This document shows, one piece after another, positions 1 to 6,017 of a stretch of 9,288 bases of DNA. This DNA comes from an uncultured Clostridium sp. (GTDB taxonomy: Bacteria > Bacillota_I > Bacilli_A > RF39 > UBA660), in the NCBI GenBank assembly GCA_945788325.1, contig CALZLL010000027.1, forward strand, positions 1 to 9,288, written 5' to 3'. The notes under the pieces are model-generated. The model searched no databases and was not told the origin of the DNA. It saw only the letters and a list, made by a program, of their open reading frames with translations. The position numbers were made by a program, and so were the translations under genes. Each line of letters opens with the position of its first letter. The first letter of the stretch is position 1.

Positions 1-1
1 A

Positions 2-157
2 GATTGTTTGCTTACTAATTTTCATTTACCTAAATCTACTTTGGTAATGCTTGTTAGTGCTTTAGCTGGTAAAGAAAACGTACTAAACGCATATAATCAT
101 GCGGTAAGTGAAAAATATAGGTTTTTCTCTTTTGGAGATTGTATGTTTATAAAATAA
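2..157 (+). CDS. queA: QueA C-terminal fragment (S-adenosylmethionine:tRNA ribosyltransferase-isomerase), cut by the window edge
   Basis: The last 51 codons of an open frame enter from the left edge and stop at TAA 155-157. The peptide contains TNFHLPKSTLVMLVSA, then an AGKENVLNAY-like stretch, and ends near EKYRFFSFGDCMFIK. This is the characteristic C-terminus of QueA, whose usual ending is very close to EKYRFFSFGDAMLI. QueA transfers and isomerises the ribosyl group of S-adenosylmethionine onto preQ1 at position 34 of GUN-anticodon tRNAs, giving epoxyqueuosine in the cytoplasm. It acts directly after Tgt, which is encoded downstream at 708. The gene is incomplete only because of the window boundary; the visible end is intact. 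The gap to the next gene is 22 bases with no terminator, so the two are probably co-transcribed. Confidence 0.95.
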   Translation, partial: DCLLTNFHLPKSTLVMLVSALAGKENVLNAYNHAVSEKYRFFSFGDCMFIK

Positions 158-179
158 ATTATTATAGGGGGAATTTAAA

Positions 180-650
180 ATGTATAGAAAAACTTTAGGA
201 AAATTATATAAAAATTATAATATATGTTACATGGATAAAGATCAGGTAGAAAGTGCTTTAAGAATAAACAAGGAAATTAGTGATGATTTAAATGGTGAAT
301 TATCACAGTATCAATCTCTTCATTTAGAATATTTATATATATTATTTGAACATAATGTAATTAATGTAAGTGAAAAAGATTCATTTATGGCACCAGCTGC
401 TGATTATAAAGAATCTTTAATGCTACTATATATCATTGCATTAGATAGATTTAAACATAGTTTTTATGAAGCTGAAGAAAGGCTAGTAATTATAAAAGCG
501 TTGGTTGAAATAAAAAAACTTTCTGAGTTATCTAATAAAGAATTAGAAAAATTAATGAAAAAAAATCAAAAAGAAAAATATAAAGATATGTCTAATAATA
601 AAAAAGAAAGAAAAGCATTACAATATGCTTTAAAAAGATATGGTAAATAA
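180..650 (+). CDS. Unrecognised 156-aa soluble, helical protein between queA and tgt
   Basis: I do not recognise this family. The ATG at 180 has a good ribosome binding site, AGGGGG at 166-171, eight bases upstream. The 156-residue product has no signal peptide and no hydrophobic run long enough to span a membrane. It looks mostly alpha-helical: residues 18-60 and 75-125 alternate hydrophobic and charged positions. The last 35 residues are strongly basic and lysine-rich, which could be a nucleic-acid-binding tail, but nothing specific proves that. It has one cysteine (residue 16) and no recognisable catalytic motif. It follows queA by 22 bases and is closed by a hairpin terminator at 652-679, so it probably shares the queA transcript. 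A role in tRNA modification is a guess from position only. Base composition matches its neighbours. Confidence 0.85.
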   Translation: MYRKTLGKLYKNYNICYMDKDQVESALRINKEISDDLNGELSQYQSLHLEYLYILFEHNVINVSEKDSFMAPAADYKESLMLLYIIALDRFKHSFYEAEERLVIIKALVEIKKLSELSNKELEKLMKKNQKEKYKDMSNNKKERKALQYALKRYGK

Positions 651-651
651 T

Positions 652-679
652 AGGTATTTAGTTTTGCTAAATACTTTTT
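652..679 (+). terminator. Intrinsic terminator after the queA transcription unit
   Basis: GTATTTAG (654-661) pairs perfectly with CTAAATAC (667-674) across a five-base loop TTTTG. The stem extends by one G-T and one A-T pair to 652-676 and runs into TTTTT (675-679). It starts two bases after the stop codon at 650. Its loop and 3' arm also contain the probable -35 box of the tgt promoter. Confidence 0.8.
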
Positions 680-692
680 ATTATGTTATAAT
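664..692 (+). promoter_or_regulatory. tgt promoter (-35 TTGCTA, TG-extended -10 TATAAT)
   Basis: TTGCTA at 664-669 is separated by 17 bases from a perfect TATAAT at 687-692, which is preceded by TG at 684-685 (extended -10). The expected transcription start is near 699, leaving a leader of only about nine bases before the tgt ATG at 708. The -35 box overlaps the upstream terminator hairpin. Confidence 0.8.
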
Positions 693-707
693 CATCACGG
701 TGATTTT

Positions 708-1829
708 ATGTCTAAAATTAAATATGAATTGATCAAAAATAATAATAATGATGAAAATGTAAGACTTGGTATATTACATACTAATCATGGTGATTATGAA
801 ACTCCGATGTTTATGCCTGTTGGAACTCTTGCAAACGTAAAAACTCTTATGCCGGAGGAACTAAAAGCTTGTAATAGTGCTGTTGTGCTTTCTAATACTT
901 ATCATTTATGGCTTAGACCAGGTGAAGATGTTGTAAAAAAAGCAGGTGGGTTAAATAAATTTATGAATTATGATGGACCAACACTTACAGATTCCGGTGG
1001 TTTTCAAGTTTTTTCATTAGCAAAATCAAAAGATATAACAGAAGAAGGAGTAAAATTTAAAAGCCATATCGATGGTAAAATGCTTTTTTTAACGCCAGAA
1101 AAATCTATTGAAATTCAAAATAAACTTGATTCTGATATAGCGATGAGCTTTGATGAATGTATTGCTTATCCTGCAACTAAAGAGTATGTTAAAAAATCAG
1201 TTGATAGAACACTTCGTTGGGCTAAAAGGGGTAAAGATGTTTTTGATAATCCTAACCAATCATTATTTGGTATTGTTCAAGGTGGAGAATATGAAGATTT
1301 AAGACGTTATAGTGCATTAAAAACAGTAGAAATGGATTTTGATGGTTATTCAATTGGTGGTACAAGTGTTGGTGAACCAAAAGATGTTATGTACAAAATG
1401 ATAAGTGATGCTACTACTTATTTACCAAAGGACAAACCAAGATATCTGATGGGGGTTGGAGAACCAATTGATTTATTAGAGGGAGTGTCTCGTGGTATAG
1501 ATATGTTTGATTGTGTTTTACCAACTAGAATTGCAAGACATGGCAATTGTTTTACAAGATATGGTAGAATAAATATTAAAAATGCTAAATATAAAGAAGA
1601 TTTTACACCAATAGAAAAAGATTGTGATTGTTATACATGTACTCATTTTACAAAGGCATACGTAAGGCATTTAATAACCTCGGGAGAAGTTAATGGTGGA
1701 AGACTTTTATCAATTCATAATATTAGGTTTTTAATTAAGGAAATGGAAGAAATAAGAAGCGCAATAAAAGAAGATAAATTCGAAGAATATAAAAAAGATT
1801 TTATTAGTAAATATCAAAGCAGACATTAA
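708..1829 (+). CDS. tgt: Queuosine tRNA-guanine transglycosylase (bacterial preQ1 type)
   Basis: This cytoplasmic enzyme swaps guanine 34 of GUN-anticodon tRNAs (Asp, Asn, His, Tyr) for preQ1, the base QueA then elaborates. At 373 residues it is full length for the family. Visible hallmarks are TDSGGFQ at 94-100 with catalytic Asp95, FDECI at 148-152, FGIVQGG at 187-193, the IGG-SVGEP loop at 216-224, and FDCVLPTR at 267-274 with nucleophile Asp268. Zinc ligands are Cys306, Cys308, Cys311 and His337. Cys151 and Val221 match positions that favour preQ1 over queuine in bacterial enzymes, which agrees with queA next door; residue numbering against the Zymomonas enzyme is from memory. The ATG is preceded by GGTGAT at 699-704, three bases away, which matches the 5' part of a full Shine-Dalgarno. 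Its stop overlaps the convergent gene's stop. Confidence 0.97.
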   Translation: MSKIKYELIKNNNNDENVRLGILHTNHGDYETPMFMPVGTLANVKTLMPEELKACNSAVVLSNTYHLWLRPGEDVVKKAGGLNKFMNYDGPTLTDSGGFQVFSLAKSKDITEEGVKFKSHIDGKMLFLTPEKSIEIQNKLDSDIAMSFDECIAYPATKEYVKKSVDRTLRWAKRGKDVFDNPNQSLFGIVQGGEYEDLRRYSALKTVEMDFDGYSIGGTSVGEPKDVMYKMISDATTYLPKDKPRYLMGVGEPIDLLEGVSRGIDMFDCVLPTRIARHGNCFTRYGRINIKNAKYKEDFTPIEKDCDCYTCTHFTKAYVRHLITSGEVNGGRLLSIHNIRFLIKEMEEIRSAIKEDKFEEYKKDFISKYQSRH

Positions 1830-1842
1830 CTTATGTCTGCTT
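1817..1842. terminator. Hairpin shared by the convergent ends of tgt and the 1826 gene, candidate bidirectional terminator
   Basis: AAGCAGACAT (1817-1826) pairs perfectly over ten bases with ATGTCTGCTT (1833-1842), leaving a six-base loop, TAACTT. The loop holds both stop codons, TAA 1827-1829 on the plus strand and TAA 1828-1826 on the minus strand. The stem is strong, but the following T-run is only moderate (TTCTTCATTC on plus) and weak on minus, so termination is likely rather than certain. Confidence 0.6.
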
Positions 1843-2194
1843 CTTCATTCATGTTTTTACCAAGTATTCCGCCAAGTAAGCTAAACACTAATAACACTAA
1901 ATAATAAATTAAGTTTTTACCACCAACTCTTATCCTAAAGATAAATAATGTTAAAAATAACATTAATATTAAAAATCCTGTAAAATAAATTAATCCTGTT
2001 ATTATTCCTTTATGTTTTAAGTTTTTACCTAGTTTTAACGCCCCAATAAAAATTGATAAAATACTAATAGAGTATAAAAATATTTTATTTAATTTATCAG
2101 TTGTTATATTAAAATAATATAAAATACTAGATATCAACGTTCCAATAAGTATTATACCTAAACTATAACCAATAGGGATTAAATATTTTTTCAA
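1826..2194 (-). CDS. Small four-helix membrane protein, TIGR04086-like
   Basis: The 122-residue product (TTG start at 2194) has four likely membrane helices, roughly residues 4-24, 33-52, 60-82 and 90-108. A glycine-rich GALKLGKNLKHKGIITGLIY region lies between helices two and three, and LLGGILGKN lies near the C-terminus. This layout resembles the TIGR04086 family of short Firmicute membrane proteins, whose function is unknown; I cannot run the profile. A GTG at 2203 is also in frame, but it lies inside the best ribosome binding site (AGAGGTGA, 2207-2200). The TTG three codons later sits five bases after that site, so I chose TTG. The gene converges on tgt, sharing a hairpin and overlapping stops by four bases, and diverges from the DUF421 gene. 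Confidence 0.8.
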   Translation of the reverse strand: MKKYLIPIGYSLGIILIGTLISSILYYFNITTDKLNKIFLYSISILSIFIGALKLGKNLKHKGIITGLIYFTGFLILMLFLTLFIFRIRVGGKNLIYYLVLLVFSLLGGILGKNMNEEADIS

Positions 2195-2199
2195 ATGTT

Positions 2200-2207
2200 T
2201 CACCTCT
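2200..2207 (-). promoter_or_regulatory. Ribosome binding site that decides the start of the 1826-2194 gene
   Basis: On the minus strand AGAGGTGA is followed by five bases and then TTG (2194-2192). If the in-frame GTG inside this motif (2203-2201) were the start, only AGAG would lie immediately against it with no spacing. The sequence therefore favours the TTG start. Confidence 0.6.
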
Positions 2208-2222
2208 AATTAAATATATTAA

Positions 2223-2265
2223 TTGTATACAAAATTATGAATATTAACATAATATAAATGGTGAT
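2223..2265. promoter_or_regulatory. Divergent intergenic control region with a 10-bp palindrome
   Basis: The 74-base gap between the divergent starts holds a perfect palindrome, TTGTATACAA (2223-2232), and a second inverted repeat, ATTATG-N8-CATAAT (2234-2239 and 2248-2253). For the plus gene, CATAAT (2248-2253) is a plausible -10; TTGTAT (2223-2228) would be a -35 with a long 19-base spacer. The ATG at 2269 follows GGTGAT (2260-2265) by three bases. For the minus gene, TACAAT (2227-2222) is a possible -10. The promoter assignments are weak; the palindromes are directly visible. Confidence 0.4.
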
Positions 2266-2268
2266 TAC

Positions 2269-2919
2269 ATGAATATTTTTATAATAATTATTAAAACCCT
2301 TTTTATATATTTATTAGTTGCTTTTATATTTAGAATAATGGGTAAAAGAGAAGTAGGACAACTTGGTACTTTTGATTTAGTGGTTTTTATATTAATAGCA
2401 GAGCTTGTTGCAATGGCAATAGAAAATAAAACCGGTTTTTGGATTAATTTAGTTCCGGTAGTAATATTAGTAGTATTACAGGTTTTAATATCACATATTT
2501 CATTAAAAAACACTAAATTCAGAAGGTTTGTAGATGGTAAACCGGTTGTAATAATAAAAAAAGGTATTATTAATTTTAAAAACATGGTAGATCAAAGATA
2601 TACACTAGATGACTTACTTTTACAATTAAGAGAAAAAGATATAAGATCAATTGACGAGGTTGATTATGCTATATTAGAGATTAATGGTAAATTATCCGTT
2701 TTTAAAAAAGATGATGCTGATAAAAAAACATATCCATTACCAATAATTTTGGATGGAGAAGTTCAATTTGATAACTTGTATATTTTAAATAAAACAAAAA
2801 GATGGTTACTTAATATTTTAATCGAAAAAAAAATAACGGCAGAAGAAGTATTTTATGCGTTCAGTAAAGGTAATGAATTATATATTATTAAGAAAAGTGA
2901 GATAAGTAAAAAGGATTAA
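2269..2919 (+). CDS. DUF421 (YetF/YrbG-like) membrane protein
   Basis: This 216-residue protein matches the DUF421 family, which includes Bacillus YetF, YrbG and YkjA. Three membrane helices lie at about 3-22, 34-52 and 58-78. The first two flank the family signature RIMGKREVGQL (22-32), followed by DLVVFILIAELV (36-47). The cytoplasmic part follows: DGKPVVIIKKG (89-99), an LLLQLRE segment (116-122) and a YAILEINGKLSVF segment (133-145). A second related half begins with PLPIILDGEV (156-165) and includes a WLLNIL segment. Some relatives act in Bacillus spore membranes, but the biochemical role of the family is not settled, so I give no symbol. The length is typical. The gene stands alone: a divergent neighbour on the left and a strong terminator at its own stop codon. 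Confidence 0.92.
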   Translation: MNIFIIIIKTLFIYLLVAFIFRIMGKREVGQLGTFDLVVFILIAELVAMAIENKTGFWINLVPVVILVVLQVLISHISLKNTKFRRFVDGKPVVIIKKGIINFKNMVDQRYTLDDLLLQLREKDIRSIDEVDYAILEINGKLSVFKKDDADKKTYPLPIILDGEVQFDNLYILNKTKRWLLNILIEKKITAEEVFYAFSKGNELYIIKKSEISKKD

Positions 2920-2930
2920 ATCCTTTTTTT
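2908..2930 (+). terminator. Intrinsic terminator overlapping the DUF421 stop codon
   Basis: AAAAAGGAT (2908-2916) pairs with ATCCTTTTT (2920-2928), and the T-run continues to 2930. The three-base loop, 2917-2919, is exactly the TAA stop codon. The A-rich 5' arm encodes the last residues (KKD) of the protein. Confidence 0.85.
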
Positions 2931-2935
2931 GTTTG

Positions 2936-2964
2936 TTGTTAATTTTTAAAGCATATGTTATACT
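2936..2964 (+). promoter_or_regulatory. Promoter of the 2992 gene (-35 TTGTTA, TG-extended -10 TATACT)
   Basis: TTGTTA (2936-2941) and TATACT (2959-2964) are 17 bases apart, with TG at 2956-2957 just before the -10. It begins six bases after the T-run of the previous terminator. A strong ribosome binding site, AGGAGGGG (2979-2986), follows. Confidence 0.75.
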
Positions 2965-2991
2965 ATATTAAGATGTGTAGGAGGGGTAATA

Positions 2992-3738
2992 ATGGATGAT
3001 AAAGATAAGGATTTAGATAGTGCTCTTGATGATATATTTGGATCGGATTTTATGGAAATAAATAAGAATAACATAGATGAATTACTAATTGACCAAGATA
3101 AAGAAACTAGCGATAAAATAGAAAAACACGTAAATGAGGGTATAAAAAAAGATGCTGCGTTTGATGTTCAAAATGACACTGTTATTAATATTCAGACTCA
3201 AAATGATGAATATGAAAATAAAGAAAAAGATAATTTAAGTGGTAAAAAAATAATTTTATACTTTGTTATTGGTTTTGTATTAGGATTAATTTTAATTTTC
3301 ATTATAATTAATTATGTACATGGAATTACTAGGGTAGTTAATTGTTCAAATGTGGCAGAAGATATAGGTTATAAATATACCGATGAATATAAAATAACTT
3401 ATAAAAAAAATAAAATTACTTATCTTGAAAGTACGTATACGTATACTGCTTTATCTGATGAGTATAAAAATCAAGTTGAGTATGTAAAGAAAGATAAATT
3501 ACCAGTAGTTATAAATACTAATGGTATGTCTGGTTTTACCTATACTTATGAGATAAGTGATAATAGTTTTAAGGTTAATGGATACATTGATTTTGAATTA
3601 ATTGATTTTAAAAAAATAGATAAGATAAACCAAGATTTAATGCCTATAAGCTATGTAAAATTAGATTCTAAAACAACTTTTAAGTCATTAGAATCTGAAT
3701 TAAAAAAAGAAGGTTTTAAGTGTGTTAGCACAAAATAA
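2992..3738 (+). CDS. Single-pass membrane protein with an outer two-cysteine domain (distantly DUF1307/YehR-like)
   Basis: The 248-residue product starts with about 85 acidic, polar, probably unstructured residues. One membrane helix follows at 87-108, then a domain of about 135 residues rich in Tyr, Thr and beta-type alternation. The acidic N-terminus and the position of the helix suggest the C-terminal domain lies outside the cell. That domain holds the only two cysteines, Cys118 just after the helix and Cys244 at the very end (GFKC), 126 residues apart. The closing helix, SLESELKKEGFKC, resembles the end of DUF1307 (YehR-like lipoproteins), but this is a weak reading by eye and there is no lipobox. 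The gene at 6918 has the same architecture. The ATG follows AGGAGGGG by five bases. No strong terminator separates it from lysS. Confidence 0.85.
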   Translation: MDDKDKDLDSALDDIFGSDFMEINKNNIDELLIDQDKETSDKIEKHVNEGIKKDAAFDVQNDTVINIQTQNDEYENKEKDNLSGKKIILYFVIGFVLGLILIFIIINYVHGITRVVNCSNVAEDIGYKYTDEYKITYKKNKITYLESTYTYTALSDEYKNQVEYVKKDKLPVVINTNGMSGFTYTYEISDNSFKVNGYIDFELIDFKKIDKINQDLMPISYVKLDSKTTFKSLESELKKEGFKCVSTK

Positions 3739-3758
3739 TTATAAAATTAATAAATATA

Positions 3759-3767
3759 TGTTATAAT
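3759..3767 (+). promoter_or_regulatory. lysS promoter, TG-extended -10 TATAAT
   Basis: TGTTATAAT (3759-3767) is a perfect extended -10. The matching -35 position (3739-3744, TTATAA) is poor, so the promoter probably relies on the TG extension. The expected start near 3774 leaves a leader of about 20 bases with AAAGGAG (3778-3784). That is too short for a T-box or riboswitch. Confidence 0.7.
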
Positions 3768-3793
3768 ATAACGAAATAAAGGAGTGAATTAAC

Positions 3794-5305
3794 TTGAGAG
3801 AATTAACAGAGCAAGAAATAGTAAGAAGAGGGAAATTAGAAAAAATCAAGGAACTTGGTATTGATCCGTTTGGACACGAGTTTAAAAGAACAGGATTTGC
3901 AAGTGAGATAAAAGAAAAATATAAAGACGTAGAACATGATGCTTTTGAAAACATTAATGATGAATATACTATAGCAGGTAGAATTATGTTTATAAGAAAA
4001 ATGGGTAAAGCGTCTTTCTTTAGCATAAAAGATAAAACTGGCTTAATTCAAATATATATTTCAATTAATGACATAGGAGAAGAAAGTTATAACTTGTTTA
4101 AATCAGCTGATTTAGGAGATATAGTTGGTGTTCGTGGTAAGGTAATGAAAACTAGAACTGGTGAAATAACCATTAAGTGTTTAGAATATACGCACTTAGT
4201 AAAAGCACTTAGACCACTTCCAGAAAAGTTCCATGGATTAGTTGATAAAGAAGTAAGATATAGAAAACGTTATTTAGATTTAATAATGAACGAGGATTCT
4301 ATGAAAGTAGCTTTCATGAGACCTAAAATTATTAGATGTATACAAAACTTTTTAGATAAAAAAGGATTTACTGAGGTAGAAACTCCAATTTTAACATCAC
4401 TTTTAACTGGTGCTTCAGCAAGACCATTCGTAACGCATCATAACACTCAAGATTTAGATATGTACTTACGTATTGCGCTTGAACTTAACTTAAAAAGATT
4501 ATTAGTTGGTGGAATGGAAAATGTTTATGAAATTGGAAGAACGTTTAGAAACGAGGGAATGGATCCTCAACATAATCCAGAATTTACTTTAATGGAATTA
4601 TATCAAGCTTATTCTAATCTAGAAGGTATGATGGATTTAACTGAAGAAATGTATCAAACAATAGCTAAAGAAGTTTGTAATAAAATGACTTTTAATTATT
4701 TAGGTCATGAAATAAATTTAGATGGAAAGTGGAAAAGAATATCCATGGTTGATGCTATAAAAGAACAAACTGGTATTGATTTTAAAAAACAAATGACGGT
4801 TGAAGAAGCTTTGAAATTAGCTCAAGAACACGATATAGAAGTTCAAGAACACGAAAAAACGGTAGGACATATTATTAATTTATTCTTTGAAAAATACGTT
4901 GAAGAAACTTTGATCCAACCAACTTTCTTGTATGGACATCCAATTGAGATATCACCACTTACTAAAAAGAATCCTGAAGACCCAAGATTCGTAGATAGAT
5001 TTGAATTATTTATATCTGGTCATGAATGTGCTAACGCTTATACTGAACTTAATGACCCAATTGATCAATTAGAAAGATTTGAAGGTCAGTTAAAAGAAAA
5101 AGAACTTGGTAATGAAGAAGCTAATGATATTGACATGGACTTTATTGAGTCTTTAGAATATGGAATGCCTCCAGCTGGTGGTATTGGATATGGTATAGAT
5201 CGTTTAATAATGTTATTTACTGAGCAACAATCCATAAGGGATGTATTATTATTCCCTCTTATGAAACCTGAAAATGATAATCAAAATCTAAAAAAAGAAG
5301 ATTAA
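3794..5305 (+). CDS. lysS: Lysyl-tRNA synthetase, class II
   Basis: LysS charges tRNA-Lys with lysine using ATP in the cytoplasm. The 503-residue length is typical. An anticodon-binding OB fold spans about 58-135 (AGRIMFIRKMGKASFFSIKD). Class II motif 1 is near 176-198, with the GASARPFVTHHN segment at 206-217. Motif 2 is GRTFRNEG followed by HNPEFTLMELY (248-270), and motif 3 includes GIGYGIDRL (463-471) and ends near residue 490. NAYTELNDP (414-422) is also typical of LysS. The start is TTG, nine bases after AAAGGAG (3778-3784); the first in-frame ATG lies well inside the OB fold, so the TTG start is required. The gene has its own promoter and ends in an intrinsic terminator. The 5' gene at 2992 may also read into it. 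Confidence 0.97.
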   Translation: MRELTEQEIVRRGKLEKIKELGIDPFGHEFKRTGFASEIKEKYKDVEHDAFENINDEYTIAGRIMFIRKMGKASFFSIKDKTGLIQIYISINDIGEESYNLFKSADLGDIVGVRGKVMKTRTGEITIKCLEYTHLVKALRPLPEKFHGLVDKEVRYRKRYLDLIMNEDSMKVAFMRPKIIRCIQNFLDKKGFTEVETPILTSLLTGASARPFVTHHNTQDLDMYLRIALELNLKRLLVGGMENVYEIGRTFRNEGMDPQHNPEFTLMELYQAYSNLEGMMDLTEEMYQTIAKEVCNKMTFNYLGHEINLDGKWKRISMVDAIKEQTGIDFKKQMTVEEALKLAQEHDIEVQEHEKTVGHIINLFFEKYVEETLIQPTFLYGHPIEISPLTKKNPEDPRFVDRFELFISGHECANAYTELNDPIDQLERFEGQLKEKELGNEEANDIDMDFIESLEYGMPPAGGIGYGIDRLIMLFTEQQSIRDVLLFPLMKPENDNQNLKKED

Positions 5306-5320
5306 AATGCTTCTTTTTCT
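5292..5320 (+). terminator. Intrinsic terminator overlapping the lysS stop codon
   Basis: AAAAAGAAG (5292-5300) pairs with CTTCTTTTT (5310-5318) across a nine-base loop that contains the TAA stop (5303-5305). The 3' arm is itself T-rich and continues to 5322. The 5' arm encodes the LysS tail KKED. Confidence 0.8.
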
Positions 5321-5348
5321 TTAACTAAAATTTTAAATGTGGTATAAT
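5321..5348 (+). promoter_or_regulatory. pssA-psd promoter, TG-extended -10 TATAAT
   Basis: TGGTATAAT (5340-5348) is a perfect extended -10. A moderate -35, TTAACT (5321-5326), lies 16 bases upstream, directly behind the lysS terminator. The leader is about 30 bases and carries TTAGGAG (5369-5375) nine bases before the ATG. Confidence 0.7.
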
Positions 5349-5384
5349 TAATTTATAAATTAAAGTAGTTAGGAGTAAATAGTT

Positions 5385-6017
5385 ATGTTTATAGGATTTT
5401 ATGGACCTTCGGTTTTGCTTACATATATAGGTCTTGCTTTTGCGGTAGTTGGTATGGTACTTGCTTTTTTAGGTCATATACCAGCAGCCATTATGTGTTT
5501 AATTTTATCAGGAGTTTGTGACATGTTTGATGGTACTGTTGCAAGAGCATGTAAAAGAAGTGATACTGAAAAGAAATTTGGTATTCAAATTGATTCGTTA
5601 GTTGATACCGTATCTTTTGGAGTATTTCCTATAGTATTAGGAATATGCATGGGATTTACTAGCAAAATAAATACAATTATCTATGTAATATATGGGCTGG
5701 CAGCAGTTATAAGACTTGCTTATTTCAACGTTTTAGCAGAAGAAAAAACAGTTTTTAACAAGCGTAAAAAAAGCAATGTTTCATACTATTACGGGCTTCC
5801 TGTAACTAGTATAGCAATTATACTGCCATTTACATATAATCTTAATATTTTCATGCATCCTAGTGTATTTCTTAAAGCATATCCACTTGTTATGCTTATG
5901 ACGGCAATTTTATTTGTATTAAATATAAAAATTAAAAAACCAACAGGAATTTGGTATGTTATTTGTTCTATATTAGCGGTTATAGAAATAGCAATTATTT
6001 GGGCTGCGATTAGATAA
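5385..6017 (+). CDS. pssA: CDP-diacylglycerol-serine O-phosphatidyltransferase (long-spacer type)
   Basis: This integral membrane enzyme condenses CDP-diacylglycerol with serine to phosphatidylserine, releasing CMP. The CDP-alcohol phosphatidyltransferase signature is visible: Asp46, Asp49-Gly50, Ala53-Arg54, Gly66, Asp70 and Asp74. The catalytic aspartates are all present. Eleven residues separate AR from G, against eight or so in Bacillus subtilis PssA; from memory a similar longer spacing is common in clostridial relatives, with FGIQIDSLVD as a recognisable part. About six to seven hydrophobic helices cover the 210 residues. Serine as substrate is inferred mainly from psd, which follows at once: the stop TAA (6015-6017) shares its last A with the psd ATG. 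The ATG is supported by TTAGGAG. Other CDP-alcohol transferases cannot be excluded from the motif alone. Confidence 0.9.
   Translation: MFIGFYGPSVLLTYIGLAFAVVGMVLAFLGHIPAAIMCLILSGVCDMFDGTVARACKRSDTEKKFGIQIDSLVDTVSFGVFPIVLGICMGFTSKINTIIYVIYGLAAVIRLAYFNVLAEEKTVFNKRKKSNVSYYYGLPVTSIAIILPFTYNLNIFMHPSVFLKAYPLVMLMTAILFVLNIKIKKPTGIWYVICSILAVIEIAIIWAAIR

Noticed and set aside
694..704. ATCAC-G-GTGAT palindrome at the tgt transcription start as an operator
   Set aside because: It is five base pairs around one base, and the right half is explained as the ribosome binding site GGTGAT. Chance is likely.
680..707. Possible preQ1 riboswitch before tgt, and T-box before lysS (3738-3793)
   Set aside because: The predicted leaders are only about nine and twenty bases, too short for either structure, and no T-box or preQ1 motif is visible.
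2265..2585. Open frame on the minus strand opposite the DUF421 gene
   Set aside because: It is fully antisense to a well-supported gene, has no ribosome binding site that I can see, and its product has no family character.
3432..3446. Nested palindromes TACGTATACGTA and GTATACGTATAC
   Set aside because: They lie inside coding sequence for an alternating Thr-Tyr stretch and are explained by repeated ACG/TAT-type codons.
3739..4026. Open frame on the minus strand opposite the start of lysS
   Set aside because: It is antisense to the conserved LysS N-terminal region. Its serine/leucine-rich product is what complementing AT-rich coding DNA yields.
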